A DNA stretch of 64,000 nucleotides from CAWBRT01 sp963814745 (lineage in GTDB: Bacteria > Acidobacteriota > Terriglobia > Terriglobales > Acidobacteriaceae), in the NCBI GenBank assembly GCA_963814745.1, contig CAWFEA010000004.1:372001-436000 (forward strand), written 5' to 3'. Positions 43,152 to 51,421 of this stretch are shown here, piece after piece (position 1 is the first letter of the stretch; the number at the start of each line of letters is the position of its first letter). The translations under genes and the position numbers were made by a program. The notes under the pieces are model-generated. The model saw nothing but the letters and a program-made list of their open reading frames with translations. It ran no database searches and was not told the origin of the DNA.

Positions 43152-44706
43152 ACTCTTCGCGATGTTTTCGCATTTCATGTTTGCCAAACCGACAATAAAG
43201 CTGATGCACCTCACGTTGGTAGTTGTTGTCTGGCTTCTTGGTTGTGCCGTCGGGCCAAGTTATGCAACAACTTACTATATCGATTATCAGAACGGCTCGG
43301 ACATTAAAAGTGGCACCACCAAGGAGGCTCCCTGGAAGCACCATCCCTTCATGCGCGGTTTTGCTGGCAGGTATGTGCATCAAGCCGGCGACCGGTTCAT
43401 CTTCAAGGGAGGGATTACTTGGCCCTCAACGACGCTGCCGTTATCCACCAAAGCGGGAGGGACAGGGAATGCTGTCGATTACTACGGTGTTGATGCGTCC
43501 TGGTACTCTGGCTCGCAATTCTCTCGCCCGGTGTTTGACGGTGGATACGTGGATCTATATGATGCCTTCACGTCTCGTGAAAAAATGCCGCGGGGGTGTA
43601 GGCGCGCCGGTCTTTGGTGCATCAGCGAGCCTTACGTAATCATAGATAACGTTGAACTAAGAAACTTGATGTGCCATTTCGCCAACGGCCCAGGTCTGAT
43701 CAACATTACAACTGGCGCCGCGGGCATCGTTCTGGTCGAAAATTCATATTTACATGGATGGACCGTTCTTGAGAGTATTCATAACGATAGTGCTCACGGC
43801 GGCATCATTGCAATGGGGTCGAAAGCAACAGTACAAGTTCAAAACAACGACATTTCGAATGTGGAGTACTCGCATACCCGCAACAACGGGATCCTGATCT
43901 ATGGAGCCAGGCTGATCACCGGCAATAAACTCCACGATGCCCCGAATGCGATTAACGGTGGCGGCGAAATTGAAGACAATGAGTTTTACAACATCGACTT
44001 TCCGGTCCGAGCGTTCGATCGTTACGACCCGCAAAGCACAAGCCATGTGCACACCAACGTCATATGGAGCAATGGCGGCGGAACAAGAATTCATCACAAT
44101 TTGTTCCATCAGGTGAATCCGCCAGAGATCATTTTTCTTCATCCCGCGTGGGCGCAGCCTCCGGGTGCTTATACGGACTTAGTTTATGACAATGTAGTGT
44201 TGGGAGAAAATGAACTACAATTCATCCCAATTCAGCCAGACACCGACACTTGCGACGATGTTGAGAAGATTTGTCGGGCGTTAATCTACAATAACACCGT
44301 TGAAGTCAGCGGCAAGACATGTATGGTCAGGCCTGTTGGCCGTCCAGGTCGTGCGCTTCGCGATCTGATCGTGCAAAACAACCATTTTGTTACCGGTAGC
44401 AGTTCTCCGATTTGTTACAACCAGCCCGGGAAGTGCGGAATGGTGTCCGGAACAACTCGCATTACCAACAATCTTGTACAATCCTACGCCCGAGCCACGG
44501 CCGCGGGTTACAACTATGCCCAACGATTTATGCCGAGTTCTGCGGAGGCTCCGACCGTGCGCCGGGGCCTAAATCTGAGCGATGTCTTTAACACGGACTT
44601 CAACAAAGTTCAGCGCCCGCAGGGCCAAGGTGCCAGCTGGGATATAGGTGCATATCAATTCGTTGAGGACGTATTACCGTCGAAGGTAAAGACCGCCGTA
44701 CAGTAA
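43132..44706 (+). CDS. Secreted parallel beta-helix protein
   Basis: 524-aa exported protein. GTG 43132 is preceded by GGGAGGAG; ATG 43162 and 43204 are later options. The hydrophobic signal segment is LTLVVVVWLLGCAVGPSYA. The mature part has right-handed beta-helix character (IDNVELRNLMCHFANGP, GIIAMGSKATVQVQNNDISN, GGTRIHHNLFHQVN, ALIYNNTVEVSGKTCMV) and ends with WDIGAYQF, much like the WDIGAYE end of the helix at 27375-29270. The two proteins are therefore probably distant paralogues. A role as lyase, epimerase or binding protein for the exported polymer is likely from fold and location. Active-site residues cannot be named. It overlaps the upstream glycosyltransferase gene by 20 bases. 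Confidence 0.8.
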   Translation: MSAPELKLFAMFSHFMFAKPTIKLMHLTLVVVVWLLGCAVGPSYATTYYIDYQNGSDIKSGTTKEAPWKHHPFMRGFAGRYVHQAGDRFIFKGGITWPSTTLPLSTKAGGTGNAVDYYGVDASWYSGSQFSRPVFDGGYVDLYDAFTSREKMPRGCRRAGLWCISEPYVIIDNVELRNLMCHFANGPGLINITTGAAGIVLVENSYLHGWTVLESIHNDSAHGGIIAMGSKATVQVQNNDISNVEYSHTRNNGILIYGARLITGNKLHDAPNAINGGGEIEDNEFYNIDFPVRAFDRYDPQSTSHVHTNVIWSNGGGTRIHHNLFHQVNPPEIIFLHPAWAQPPGAYTDLVYDNVVLGENELQFIPIQPDTDTCDDVEKICRALIYNNTVEVSGKTCMVRPVGRPGRALRDLIVQNNHFVTGSSSPICYNQPGKCGMVSGTTRITNNLVQSYARATAAGYNYAQRFMPSSAEAPTVRRGLNLSDVFNTDFNKVQRPQGQGASWDIGAYQFVEDVLPSKVKTAVQ

Positions 44707-44730
44707 GTTGTCAGTGAAAAAAAGAGGGGC

Positions 44731-45999
44731 GTGAGTATCAAAACGACGCTAACTGAGAGGTCCCGAGTGCACAAGGTTTTGATGCTTATCGAAAACCTAT
44801 CCTTTACTTCCGATCGACGGATGCGACATCTGGCATATGCACTGCAGGATGCTGGATATAAGGTTACGGTAATCTGTCCGAAAGGGCAGAGAAGAAGTCC
44901 CAGGGCATTCGAAGTCGTTCAAGGCGTTCGGGTTTACCAGTATCCGATATTCCTTCAGGCCCGCGGCAAGTGGGGGTACCTAATTGAATATTCTTGGGCC
45001 TTCCTGTGCACTGCCATTCTCATCATGGTAGTGTGGCTTCGAGAGGGGTTTGACATCATTCATTCCGCAAATCCACCGGACATCTTTTTTCTCCTCGCAT
45101 GGCCTTATAAGTTGTTTGGAAAAAAGTATGTTTTCGACCAGCATGATTTGAGCCCAGAGGTGTTTGAAGCAAAATTTGAGCGAAAAGGCCGCCTACATAA
45201 GTTGTTATTGCGTTTGGAGCGATTGTCTTACCAAACGGCCGATCTTGTGATATCTACGAATGAATCTCATCGCGACATAGCGGGTAAACGCGGAAGGGTA
45301 CCAGACGAGCGGTCGGCTATTGTGCGAAACGGTGTAGACGTTAAACGCTTTTATAAGAGACCACCGCGCCCTGAGCTTAAAGAAGCGTTTCCTTATATGG
45401 CTGTCTACGTTGGTCTGATGGCGAAACAAGATGGCGTGGACCTTGTAATTCAGGCAGCACACCATTTGGTTCACACTTATGGCCGTCGCGATGTGCTTTT
45501 TGCGATGCTGGGAGCGGGCGAATCGCTCGGGGCGCTGCAGGAGCTAAGCCGGAGCCTCAAGGTTGAGGAAGTTATACGTTTTGTGGGGTGGGTTTCCGAT
45601 GAGCCGTTGTTGCAGTACTTGTCCACTGCCGATGTATGCCTAGCTCCTGACCCACCAAATGCCATGAGCCAGATCTCAACGATGACGAAAATCATGGAAT
45701 ATATGGCGTGCGCGTGTCCGATAGTATCGTTCGATTTGTTGGAATCACGCCGTTCTGCGGATGAAGCCGCAGTTTACGTTCCAGGACACGATCCCCGGGG
45801 GTTTGCCGCTGCGTTGGATCATCTGCTCAATGACGCGAAGCGTCGGGAGAAAATGGGCGAAATTGGGTTGGAGCGTTCCCGGTACCTGGTAGGGTTGGAC
45901 CGATCGCGCGACGCATTGTTGGCAGCCTACTTGCGCTTCGGAGGAACCCCGGCGCTCTTACCTAGTTCGTTGGAAACGAAAAACGCAGGGATGAACTGA
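44731..45999 (+). CDS. Glycosyltransferase family 4
   Basis: 422-aa GT-B enzyme. The N-terminal domain shows KVLMLIENLSFTSDRRMRHL, DIIHSANPPDIFFLLAWPYK and KKYVFDQHDLSPEVFEAKFE. The C-terminal domain shows SAIVRNGVDVKRFYKRP, AVYVGLMAKQDGVDLVIQAA, IRFVGWVSDEPLLQYLSTAD and KIMEYMACACPIVSFDLLES, the EX7E-like motif region. A hydrophobic stretch near residues 88-105 (YSWAFLCTAILIMVVWL) may attach it to the membrane. Start GTG 44731 follows GAGGGGC. It is the last gene before the IS66 insertion, so the export genes beyond the insertion may have once been contiguous. Confidence 0.93.
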   Translation: MSIKTTLTERSRVHKVLMLIENLSFTSDRRMRHLAYALQDAGYKVTVICPKGQRRSPRAFEVVQGVRVYQYPIFLQARGKWGYLIEYSWAFLCTAILIMVVWLREGFDIIHSANPPDIFFLLAWPYKLFGKKYVFDQHDLSPEVFEAKFERKGRLHKLLLRLERLSYQTADLVISTNESHRDIAGKRGRVPDERSAIVRNGVDVKRFYKRPPRPELKEAFPYMAVYVGLMAKQDGVDLVIQAAHHLVHTYGRRDVLFAMLGAGESLGALQELSRSLKVEEVIRFVGWVSDEPLLQYLSTADVCLAPDPPNAMSQISTMTKIMEYMACACPIVSFDLLESRRSADEAAVYVPGHDPRGFAAALDHLLNDAKRREKMGEIGLERSRYLVGLDRSRDALLAAYLRFGGTPALLPSSLETKNAGMN

Positions 46000-46282
46000 A
46001 ATTGTTCATTACATCCTAAGGGCTTTAGTGCAAGCAAGATCCGTGCTGTGGGCGCTGAACCACCCCATACTTAGCCAAGACAACGGCTGAGCCTTTCGAA
46101 ACGCTAACCCAAGCGCCTGGGGTGGCCTTCCGTAGCGCGATTCCAGCGACAAATAGCTGAATATCTGTTTGCTAACAAAGCTGAAACGTAAACGTTCGGT
46201 TCTGGCCGTCTGGACGGGAATGTGAAGAGGCAGGCATCCTCGCTTGGTAGACGCCGAGGGATTGTGTCGGCGCGAGGCGAAG

Positions 46283-46738
46283 ATGGAAACTTCCAGTCAG
46301 GTAGTCGGTGAAGTTGCGGCCGCAACGGATGTTGGGGTTAAGCGGGCGGAGCGGCAGCAACGGAGCGCAGAACAGAAACGCGAAATCGTTGAAGAGACGC
46401 TGGCACCGGGAGCGTCAGTGGCACGAGTGGCGCGTGCGCACGAAGTCAACGCCAACCAGGTCTTTGCTTGGCGCCGGTTGTATCGCCAAGGGCGGCTCGG
46501 TAACAGGAAGCAACGCCCAGTTCGGTTGCTGCCGGTAACCGTTACAGATGTAGGCAGCCGTGAGGTGATCGTTGCGGCGGAATCGAGCGGAACGGTGCCG
46601 TTGCCGATCTGCCGCGAACCTGCGATCAGCACGCCGGCAGGCGTGATTGACCTTGAGCTTTCCAAAGCACATCTTCGCATTGAAGGCAGCGCCGATCCGG
46701 ACGTGTTGCGCGTGCTTTTGGAGTGCCTGCTGCGATGA
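46283..46738 (+). CDS. tnpA: IS66 accessory protein TnpA
   Basis: 151-aa IS66 OrfA/TnpA with a helix-turn-helix at the N-terminus: QRSAEQKREIVEETLAPGAS and VARVARAHEVNANQVFAWRR, as in the Tnp_1/IS911 OrfA group. It probably binds the element's ends. The start ATG 46283 opens METSSQVVGEV. Its stop overlaps the tnpB start by ATGA, which couples translation. No truncation is apparent. Confidence 0.9.
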   Translation: METSSQVVGEVAAATDVGVKRAERQQRSAEQKREIVEETLAPGASVARVARAHEVNANQVFAWRRLYRQGRLGNRKQRPVRLLPVTVTDVGSREVIVAAESSGTVPLPICREPAISTPAGVIDLELSKAHLRIEGSADPDVLRVLLECLLR

Positions 46739-47082
46739 TCGCGCTGCCAGCGGGAGCCCACATCTGGATCGCGGCGGGCGTGACCGACATGCGACGCGGC
46801 TTCACCGGGTTGAGTGCGCAAGTGCAGACGGGGCTGCAACAAGACCCCTTCTCTGGCCATGTCTTCATCTTCCGCGGGCGTCGCGGCGATCTGATCAAGG
46901 TGTTGTGGTGCGATGAAGATGGGCTGTGTTTATTGGCCAAGCGTCTGGAACGTGGGCGATTCATCTGGCCCAAGGCGGAGAGCGGCGGGGTTTCGCTGAC
47001 GCGGGCACAGTTGTCGATGTTACTGGAAGGCATCGATTGGAGACGACCGGTGCGAACGGCCGACTCCTTGTTGGCGATCTGA
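46735..47082 (+). CDS. tnpB: IS66 accessory protein TnpB (IS66 Orf2-like)
   Basis: 115-aa protein of the IS66 Orf2 family. It carries the family hallmarks VTDMRRGFTGLSAQVQ, FSGHVFIFRGRRGDLIKVLW and DEDGLCLLAKRLERGRFIWP. It is required for transposition of several IS66 elements, but its biochemical role is not established. The gene overlaps tnpA by four bases and ends 87 bases before tnpC. Confidence 0.95.
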   Translation: MIALPAGAHIWIAAGVTDMRRGFTGLSAQVQTGLQQDPFSGHVFIFRGRRGDLIKVLWCDEDGLCLLAKRLERGRFIWPKAESGGVSLTRAQLSMLLEGIDWRRPVRTADSLLAI

Positions 47083-47169
47083 GTGCACCTATGCGTTTTG
47101 CACAGATATTTCGCGGCTTTCACGCATTTTTGATGCAACGTTGAATCCTGTTCATGGCATACTCCAGCT

Positions 47170-48777
47170 GTGATCGCGCCGCCCACAACGCCGCTGGATC
47201 TAAGTACGATGGATGCGGATGGGTTGAAGGCGCTGATTCTCTCCCAGCAACAACAGTTGCAGCACCAAGACCAACAGCTCCTCCACAAGGACGAGCAACT
47301 TCTCTCCCGTGACCATGAGATTGAACACCTGAAGCTGCTGATCGCCAAGCTGCAAAGGATGCAGTTCGGGCGCAAGTCGGAGAAGGTCGAGCGCCAGATC
47401 GAACAGCTGGAGTTGAAGCTGGAAGAGCTGGAGACGGGTCGCGCCGAACGTGAGCAACCAGTACCAGCGTGCGCTACTGCGCCCGGTACCGCCGGTGCAG
47501 CTTCTGCCAAGAAGAAACCATCGCGGCGTCCGCTGCCCGAACATCTTCCGCGCATCACCAAGGTACATGAGCCTGCGCAGCAGGTGTGTCCAGAGTGTGG
47601 CGGCACGCTGCGCAAACTAGGTGAGGACGTCTCCGAAGTCCTCGACTACATACCAGCCAGTTTCATTGTCATCCGTCATATTCGTCCCAAGCTGAGTTGC
47701 AGCGGCTGCGACGTGATTGTGCAGGCCCCGGCGCCGAGCCGTCCGATCGAGCGCGGCTTGGCTGGGCCGGGATTGCTCGCCCACGTTCTCAGCGCGAAGT
47801 ACTGTGACCACTTGCCGTTGTATCGCCAGTCGGGGATCTACGAGCGCGAGGGCGTTGATCTGGATCGCTCGACGCTCGCAACCTGGGTGGGCGAGGCCAA
47901 CAGCCTGCTAAGCCCCTTAGTTGACACACTGCGCCGCTACGTGCTGGCCGCCAGCAAGGTACATGGCGACGACACTCCGGTCCCGGTGCTAGCTCCGGGG
48001 CAAGGCAAGACGAAGACAGGGCGGCTATGGACCTATGTTCGAGATGATCGCCCAGCGGCCAGCCAGGAAGCTCCGGCAGTGTGGTTTGCTTACTCGCCGG
48101 ATCGCCGTGGGGGACATCCGCAGCAACATCTGAGTGAGTTCCGCGGCACGTTGCAAGCCGATGCGTTCGCCGGGTTCAACGAGATTTATGAGGGTGGCCG
48201 GGTGCAGGAAGCCGCCTGCTGGGCGCATGTACGGCGCAAGTTCTACGACCTCAAGGAAGCACACCAATCGCCGATTGCAAGCGAAGCGGTCGAGCGCATC
48301 GGCGCGCTGTACGGAATCGAAAAAGAAATTCGAGGGCGGCCTCCGGACGAGCGGCGCGAAGTTCGCAACACCCGGTCGCGGCCACTGTTGGAGTCGCTCC
48401 ACCACTGGCTTGAAGCATCGCTTGCGAAGCTGTCGAAGAAGTCCGATACCTCGGCGGCGATCCGCTATGCGTTCGCTAACTGGGCGGCACTGATGCGCTT
48501 TTGCGATGACGGCCACATCGAGATAGACAACTCTGCTGCCGAACGCGCCTTGCGCGCGGTCGCGATCGGACGCAAGAACTATCTGTTCGCTGGATCAGAC
48601 TCGGGTGGAGAACGTGCGGCAGCGATTTACAGTCTGGTGGGATCGGCCAAGTTAAATGGACTGGATCCGGAGGCCTACCTACGTCACGTACTGGAACACA
48701 TTGCTGACCATCCGATCAACCGAATCGAAGAACTGCTGCCGTGGAACCTGCCCCCCGGCGACGCTGGAAAGCCTTAG
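47170..48777 (+). CDS. tnpC: IS66 transposase TnpC
   Basis: 535-aa DDE transposase. An N-terminal coiled coil rich in Gln (SQQQQLQHQDQQLLHKDEQL) precedes a zinc-binding pair (VCPECGGTLRK and LSCSGCDV). The IS66 catalytic core follows: VHGDDTPVPVLAPG with the first Asp, LQADAFAGFN with the second, and IDNSAAERALRAVAIGRKNY with the Glu. The C-terminal AYLRHVLEHIADHPINRIEE is the family tail. Start GTG 47170; length is normal for the family, so it should be active. Confidence 0.97.
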   Translation: MIAPPTTPLDLSTMDADGLKALILSQQQQLQHQDQQLLHKDEQLLSRDHEIEHLKLLIAKLQRMQFGRKSEKVERQIEQLELKLEELETGRAEREQPVPACATAPGTAGAASAKKKPSRRPLPEHLPRITKVHEPAQQVCPECGGTLRKLGEDVSEVLDYIPASFIVIRHIRPKLSCSGCDVIVQAPAPSRPIERGLAGPGLLAHVLSAKYCDHLPLYRQSGIYEREGVDLDRSTLATWVGEANSLLSPLVDTLRRYVLAASKVHGDDTPVPVLAPGQGKTKTGRLWTYVRDDRPAASQEAPAVWFAYSPDRRGGHPQQHLSEFRGTLQADAFAGFNEIYEGGRVQEAACWAHVRRKFYDLKEAHQSPIASEAVERIGALYGIEKEIRGRPPDERREVRNTRSRPLLESLHHWLEASLAKLSKKSDTSAAIRYAFANWAALMRFCDDGHIEIDNSAAERALRAVAIGRKNYLFAGSDSGGERAAAIYSLVGSAKLNGLDPEAYLRHVLEHIADHPINRIEELLPWNLPPGDAGKP

Positions 48778-48811
48778 CCAGCGTCTGACAACACGAACAA
48801 CCAATCCTTCC

Positions 48812-48845
48812 GTAAGTGTCCACGAAAAAACAAGTGGACACTTAC
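48812..48845. repeat. Perfect 12-bp inverted repeat at the IS66 right end
   Basis: GTAAGTGTCCAC (48812-48823), a 10-nt A-rich loop and GTGGACACTTAC (48834-48845) form a perfect hairpin 34 bases after the tnpC stop. The right arm coincides with the proposed terminal repeat, so the left arm is a second, internal copy of the end facing it. It could act as transposase binding site, terminator or end-choice signal. Confidence 0.6.
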
Positions 48846-49335
48846 CAGATCTCCACACCTAACCATCCCGATCCATGTCAACATGGTTCGGACCACCCGC
48901 TTACGCTGAAACTATTCTTTTGTGTTTTCTTAAGTTACTCTTTATCTCTCGCCACTTCCTTGATGGGTCGATTTCCATGTGGGCGAACGTGATGTCGTGC
49001 GCCCGTGACGACAATTGTTGCGAAAGATGCCCGGCTGCTTACACGTACTGTCGAGGCGATAACCGCGGCATGCGATACAGAGTATGCCTAGCTACGCGCG
49101 GCGAACGTGTGGACATCTTCGCTCTCTGCGGAAGCAGCGACGCCCCTAATCCCTCAGGGAAACATGGTTAATACTTGAACATGCAGATGCGGATCCATGA
49201 TGCTACTTATAGTGCGTACTCGGGTCTGTTTTATTTGGTTCCAAGAGTTATCGATCGAATGCAGCTACTGAATTTGGGTACCGGGCGAGATTGTGGTGAT
49301 GGTTGTGCATAATGTGGCAGGAGGATTTTGGCGAC
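48846..49335. other. Gap without a recognisable gene, upstream of the export genes
   Basis: No frame with protein-like composition or ribosome site was found. The stretch probably carries the promoter of the wza-like operon; AGGAGG lies 13 bases before the wza ATG. A sigma-70-like promoter could not be fixed with confidence. Confidence 0.4.
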
Positions 49336-49968
49336 ATGAAAAAACTGTTGGTGATCGCTCTGTGGTGGTTCGCGTTCAGCATCAGTGCTATTGGGCAGCA
49401 GCGTACGGTTGCTAGTGCCGCTCAAGCAAAAGGATTCGGCAATACAGTACCATCGCAAGTGGCTAACCCACCAGCCGTACCTGAAGCGTACACGATTGGG
49501 GAGAACGATCTCATTGCCATACAAGTGTGGAAAGAACCGGAGTTGTCCCGCGTGCTGCCTGTCCAGCCTGATGGCAATGTGGTTTTGCCTTTGATCGGGG
49601 AAGTACAAGCCAGCGGCCGGACGGCTAAGCAACTGCAGAGTTACATCAGGGACCAGTTGAACAATTTCATGGAAAGCCCCGAAGTCACCGTTATGGTGCA
49701 GCAGGCCCGCAGCAAACGATTCAATGTGATCGGCAAAGTTAGGTGGCCTGGTTCCTTTCCCCTGACGCGGCCCACCACCGTGCTGGATGCCATTGCCTTG
49801 GTGGGTTGGTTCCGCGACTTCGCGAAAGTCAAACAGATTTGCGTATTACGTCCCCTTCCCGGCGGGGAATATCAGCGTTTGCAGTTCAACTATAAGCAGA
49901 TGATCAAGGGGGAAAAACCGGCGCAGAACATTCAGCTTGAGCCGAATGACACCGTCGTGGTTCCCTGA
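49336..49968 (+). CDS. Polysaccharide export protein (Wza/BexD-like)
   Basis: About 210-aa exported protein. A signal peptide (LLVIALWWFAFSISAIGQQ) is followed by the Poly_export domain (YTIGENDLIAIQVWKEPELS, VQPDGNVVLPLIGEVQASGR, YIRDQLNNFMESPEVTVMVQ) and one SLBB-like beta-grasp unit (FNVIGKVRWPGSFPLTRPTT). It would form a periplasmic/outer-membrane ring for polymer export with the co-polymerase. It lacks a lipobox Cys (the segment reads SAIGQQ), unlike many Wza lipoproteins, and is shorter than E. coli Wza. It heads the export module; the barrel gene starts four bases after its stop. Confidence 0.92.
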   Translation: MKKLLVIALWWFAFSISAIGQQRTVASAAQAKGFGNTVPSQVANPPAVPEAYTIGENDLIAIQVWKEPELSRVLPVQPDGNVVLPLIGEVQASGRTAKQLQSYIRDQLNNFMESPEVTVMVQQARSKRFNVIGKVRWPGSFPLTRPTTVLDAIALVGWFRDFAKVKQICVLRPLPGGEYQRLQFNYKQMIKGEKPAQNIQLEPNDTVVVP

Positions 49969-49972
49969 TCGC

Positions 49973-51418
49973 ATGTTGAGTCGATTGCTCCAATTCGGGC
50001 TCCTATTATGCCTGCTGGTTCGAGCCGGCTGGGCCCAGGAGGGATCTCCACTACAAGGGCAGGAGGAATCTCCTCTGCAAGGGCGCGAGGAAACCCCTCT
50101 ACAGAGGCGAGAACCCGTCCCATTCCAAGAGATTCAGGCTGTCGTTCCCGCCCTCGTGCTGGGAGAGTGGGAATATCATGTGCCAAGCTTTCAGTGCACC
50201 GATAATCTGCGCTTTGTCGAAGGCAGCGGTAATCTGCACCGCGTTGAGGACAAAGATAATTTACTGTCGATCGGGGCTTGCGTAAATGTATTGTTTGACG
50301 ACAACATGCTGGGCTCTAGCTCTAATCCACAAAGCGATACCGCCCTGCGCCTCAGCCCGCACTTAGCCATGCAGCAAACGCGCGATTATACAAAATGGAG
50401 TCTTAGCTACCTTCCCAGCGTGGACGTTTATCAGAATCTTTCCGCGTGGGATAGAGTTAATCAGTATGTCGGAGGGAGATTCGAACAGCGATTGAGCCCG
50501 TACCTCACCCTGCGGGTGCGAGAAGAATTTAGTGTACTCAACGACCCCTTCGAGAGCATCAGCGGGAACGAATTGATGGCCGAAGGCGGCGGTTTGAGCG
50601 CCCCCGAGGCAAACGTGATCCTGCCGAACTACAGGCGGACCAATAACGTGGCGACTACCGCCGTTTCTTACAGTTTATCGGAATACGACACTTTGGGTCT
50701 GTCCGGAAGCTTTGACAACATAAATTACGCCAACTCAACTCAGGCACCAGTTTCCCAACAGGAGGACTCCCGCTCCAGCGAAGCGGGTGCCTTTTACTGC
50801 CGGCAACTGTCACCACGGCAGATTGCCGGCGCGCAATATGAGTTCGTGGACGCCAGTCAAGATGTTCTGAGCACGCGGATCAGGATAAACCGGATTCTGT
50901 ACTTGCATCGTTTGGACCTCGCCGGCAACGGCGTTGTCTCAGTTTTCGTCGGTCCGGAATACACCCAGGCTAGCCAATTGGCGTCGCCGCTCAGCACGCG
51001 GATAAGGGGAAGTTCACTGACCCCGGCGGTCTTTGCCACGTATTGGTGGTTGAAGGATCGCAACCAGTTAAGGGTTAGTTACATGCACCGCATCGACTTC
51101 GCTTTCAATTTCTCAAGTGTTCATCAGGCTAATTCCGGTAGCTTGCAGCTACAGCGGGCATTGGGGGCAACGTGGAGTGGTGCTTTAAGCTTCCAGGCGG
51201 GTGACTATGAGCCCGCGGTGCTAAACACATTTGCGAGTTCGGGGCGGGTTCTTGATATGGGAATAAGCGTGGGCAAGAAACTCACGGGCAACATTGTTGC
51301 CCGGGTTAGCTACAGGCGGGTGTGGCAAGACGGCCTTTGGAACAACACGCCATTGGTTAACCACGATCGCATAGACGCTTCGGTCGATTATCAGTTCAGT
51401 AGGCCGCTAGGAAGGTGA
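49973..51418 (+). CDS. Outer-membrane beta-barrel protein of the exopolysaccharide module
   Basis: 481-aa exported protein. A signal peptide (LLQFGLLLCLLVRAGWAQ) is followed by a short repetitive linker and about 420 residues of alternating amphipathic strands with many aromatic residues: DYTKWSLSYLPSVDVYQNLS, TLRVREEFSVLNDPF, TTAVSYSLSEYDTLGLSGSF, RNQLRVSYMHRIDFAFNFSS and IDASVDYQFSRPLGR at the end. It probably forms an outer-membrane pore or accessory barrel for export, as in EpsL- or PslD-adjacent barrels. No sequence family can be named. It is four bases after the wza-like gene and four bases before the co-polymerase gene. Confidence 0.78.
   Translation: MLSRLLQFGLLLCLLVRAGWAQEGSPLQGQEESPLQGREETPLQRREPVPFQEIQAVVPALVLGEWEYHVPSFQCTDNLRFVEGSGNLHRVEDKDNLLSIGACVNVLFDDNMLGSSSNPQSDTALRLSPHLAMQQTRDYTKWSLSYLPSVDVYQNLSAWDRVNQYVGGRFEQRLSPYLTLRVREEFSVLNDPFESISGNELMAEGGGLSAPEANVILPNYRRTNNVATTAVSYSLSEYDTLGLSGSFDNINYANSTQAPVSQQEDSRSSEAGAFYCRQLSPRQIAGAQYEFVDASQDVLSTRIRINRILYLHRLDLAGNGVVSVFVGPEYTQASQLASPLSTRIRGSSLTPAVFATYWWLKDRNQLRVSYMHRIDFAFNFSSVHQANSGSLQLQRALGATWSGALSFQAGDYEPAVLNTFASSGRVLDMGISVGKKLTGNIVARVSYRRVWQDGLWNNTPLVNHDRIDASVDYQFSRPLGR
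50042..50113 (+). repeat. 24-bp tandem repeat, three copies, within the barrel gene
   Basis: Three consecutive eight-codon units encode GSPLQGQE, ESPLQGRE and ETPLQRRE, followed by a decayed fourth (PVPFQEI). They form a flexible Gln/Glu-rich linker just after the signal peptide. Confidence 0.75.
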
Positions 51419-51421
51419 GCG

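Larger units (their letters stand above)
46188..48845 (+). mobile_element. IS66-family insertion sequence
   Basis: The unit holds tnpA, tnpB and tnpC in the standard IS66 order. Its left end is proposed at GTAAACGTTCGGTTC (46188) and its right end at the complement GTAAGTGTCCACTTG (ending 48845). These match at GTAA..GT.C..TT and are therefore imperfect terminal inverted repeats, with GTAA ends as expected for IS66. The flanking eight bases (GCTGAAAC and CAGATCTC) are not a target duplication, so the ends are uncertain or the element has recombined. All three genes look intact. Confidence 0.75.

Noticed and set aside
46626..47615. A 329-codon minus-strand frame inside IS66.
   Set aside because: It is antisense to tnpB and tnpC, Ser/Cys-rich, without any motif.
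46188..48845. An 8-bp target-site duplication around IS66.
   Set aside because: The flanks GCTGAAAC and CAGATCTC do not match, so no duplication is claimed.
48875..49171. A 98-codon plus-strand frame between IS66 and the wza-like gene.
   Set aside because: Cys-rich but without a plausible fold or ribosome site.
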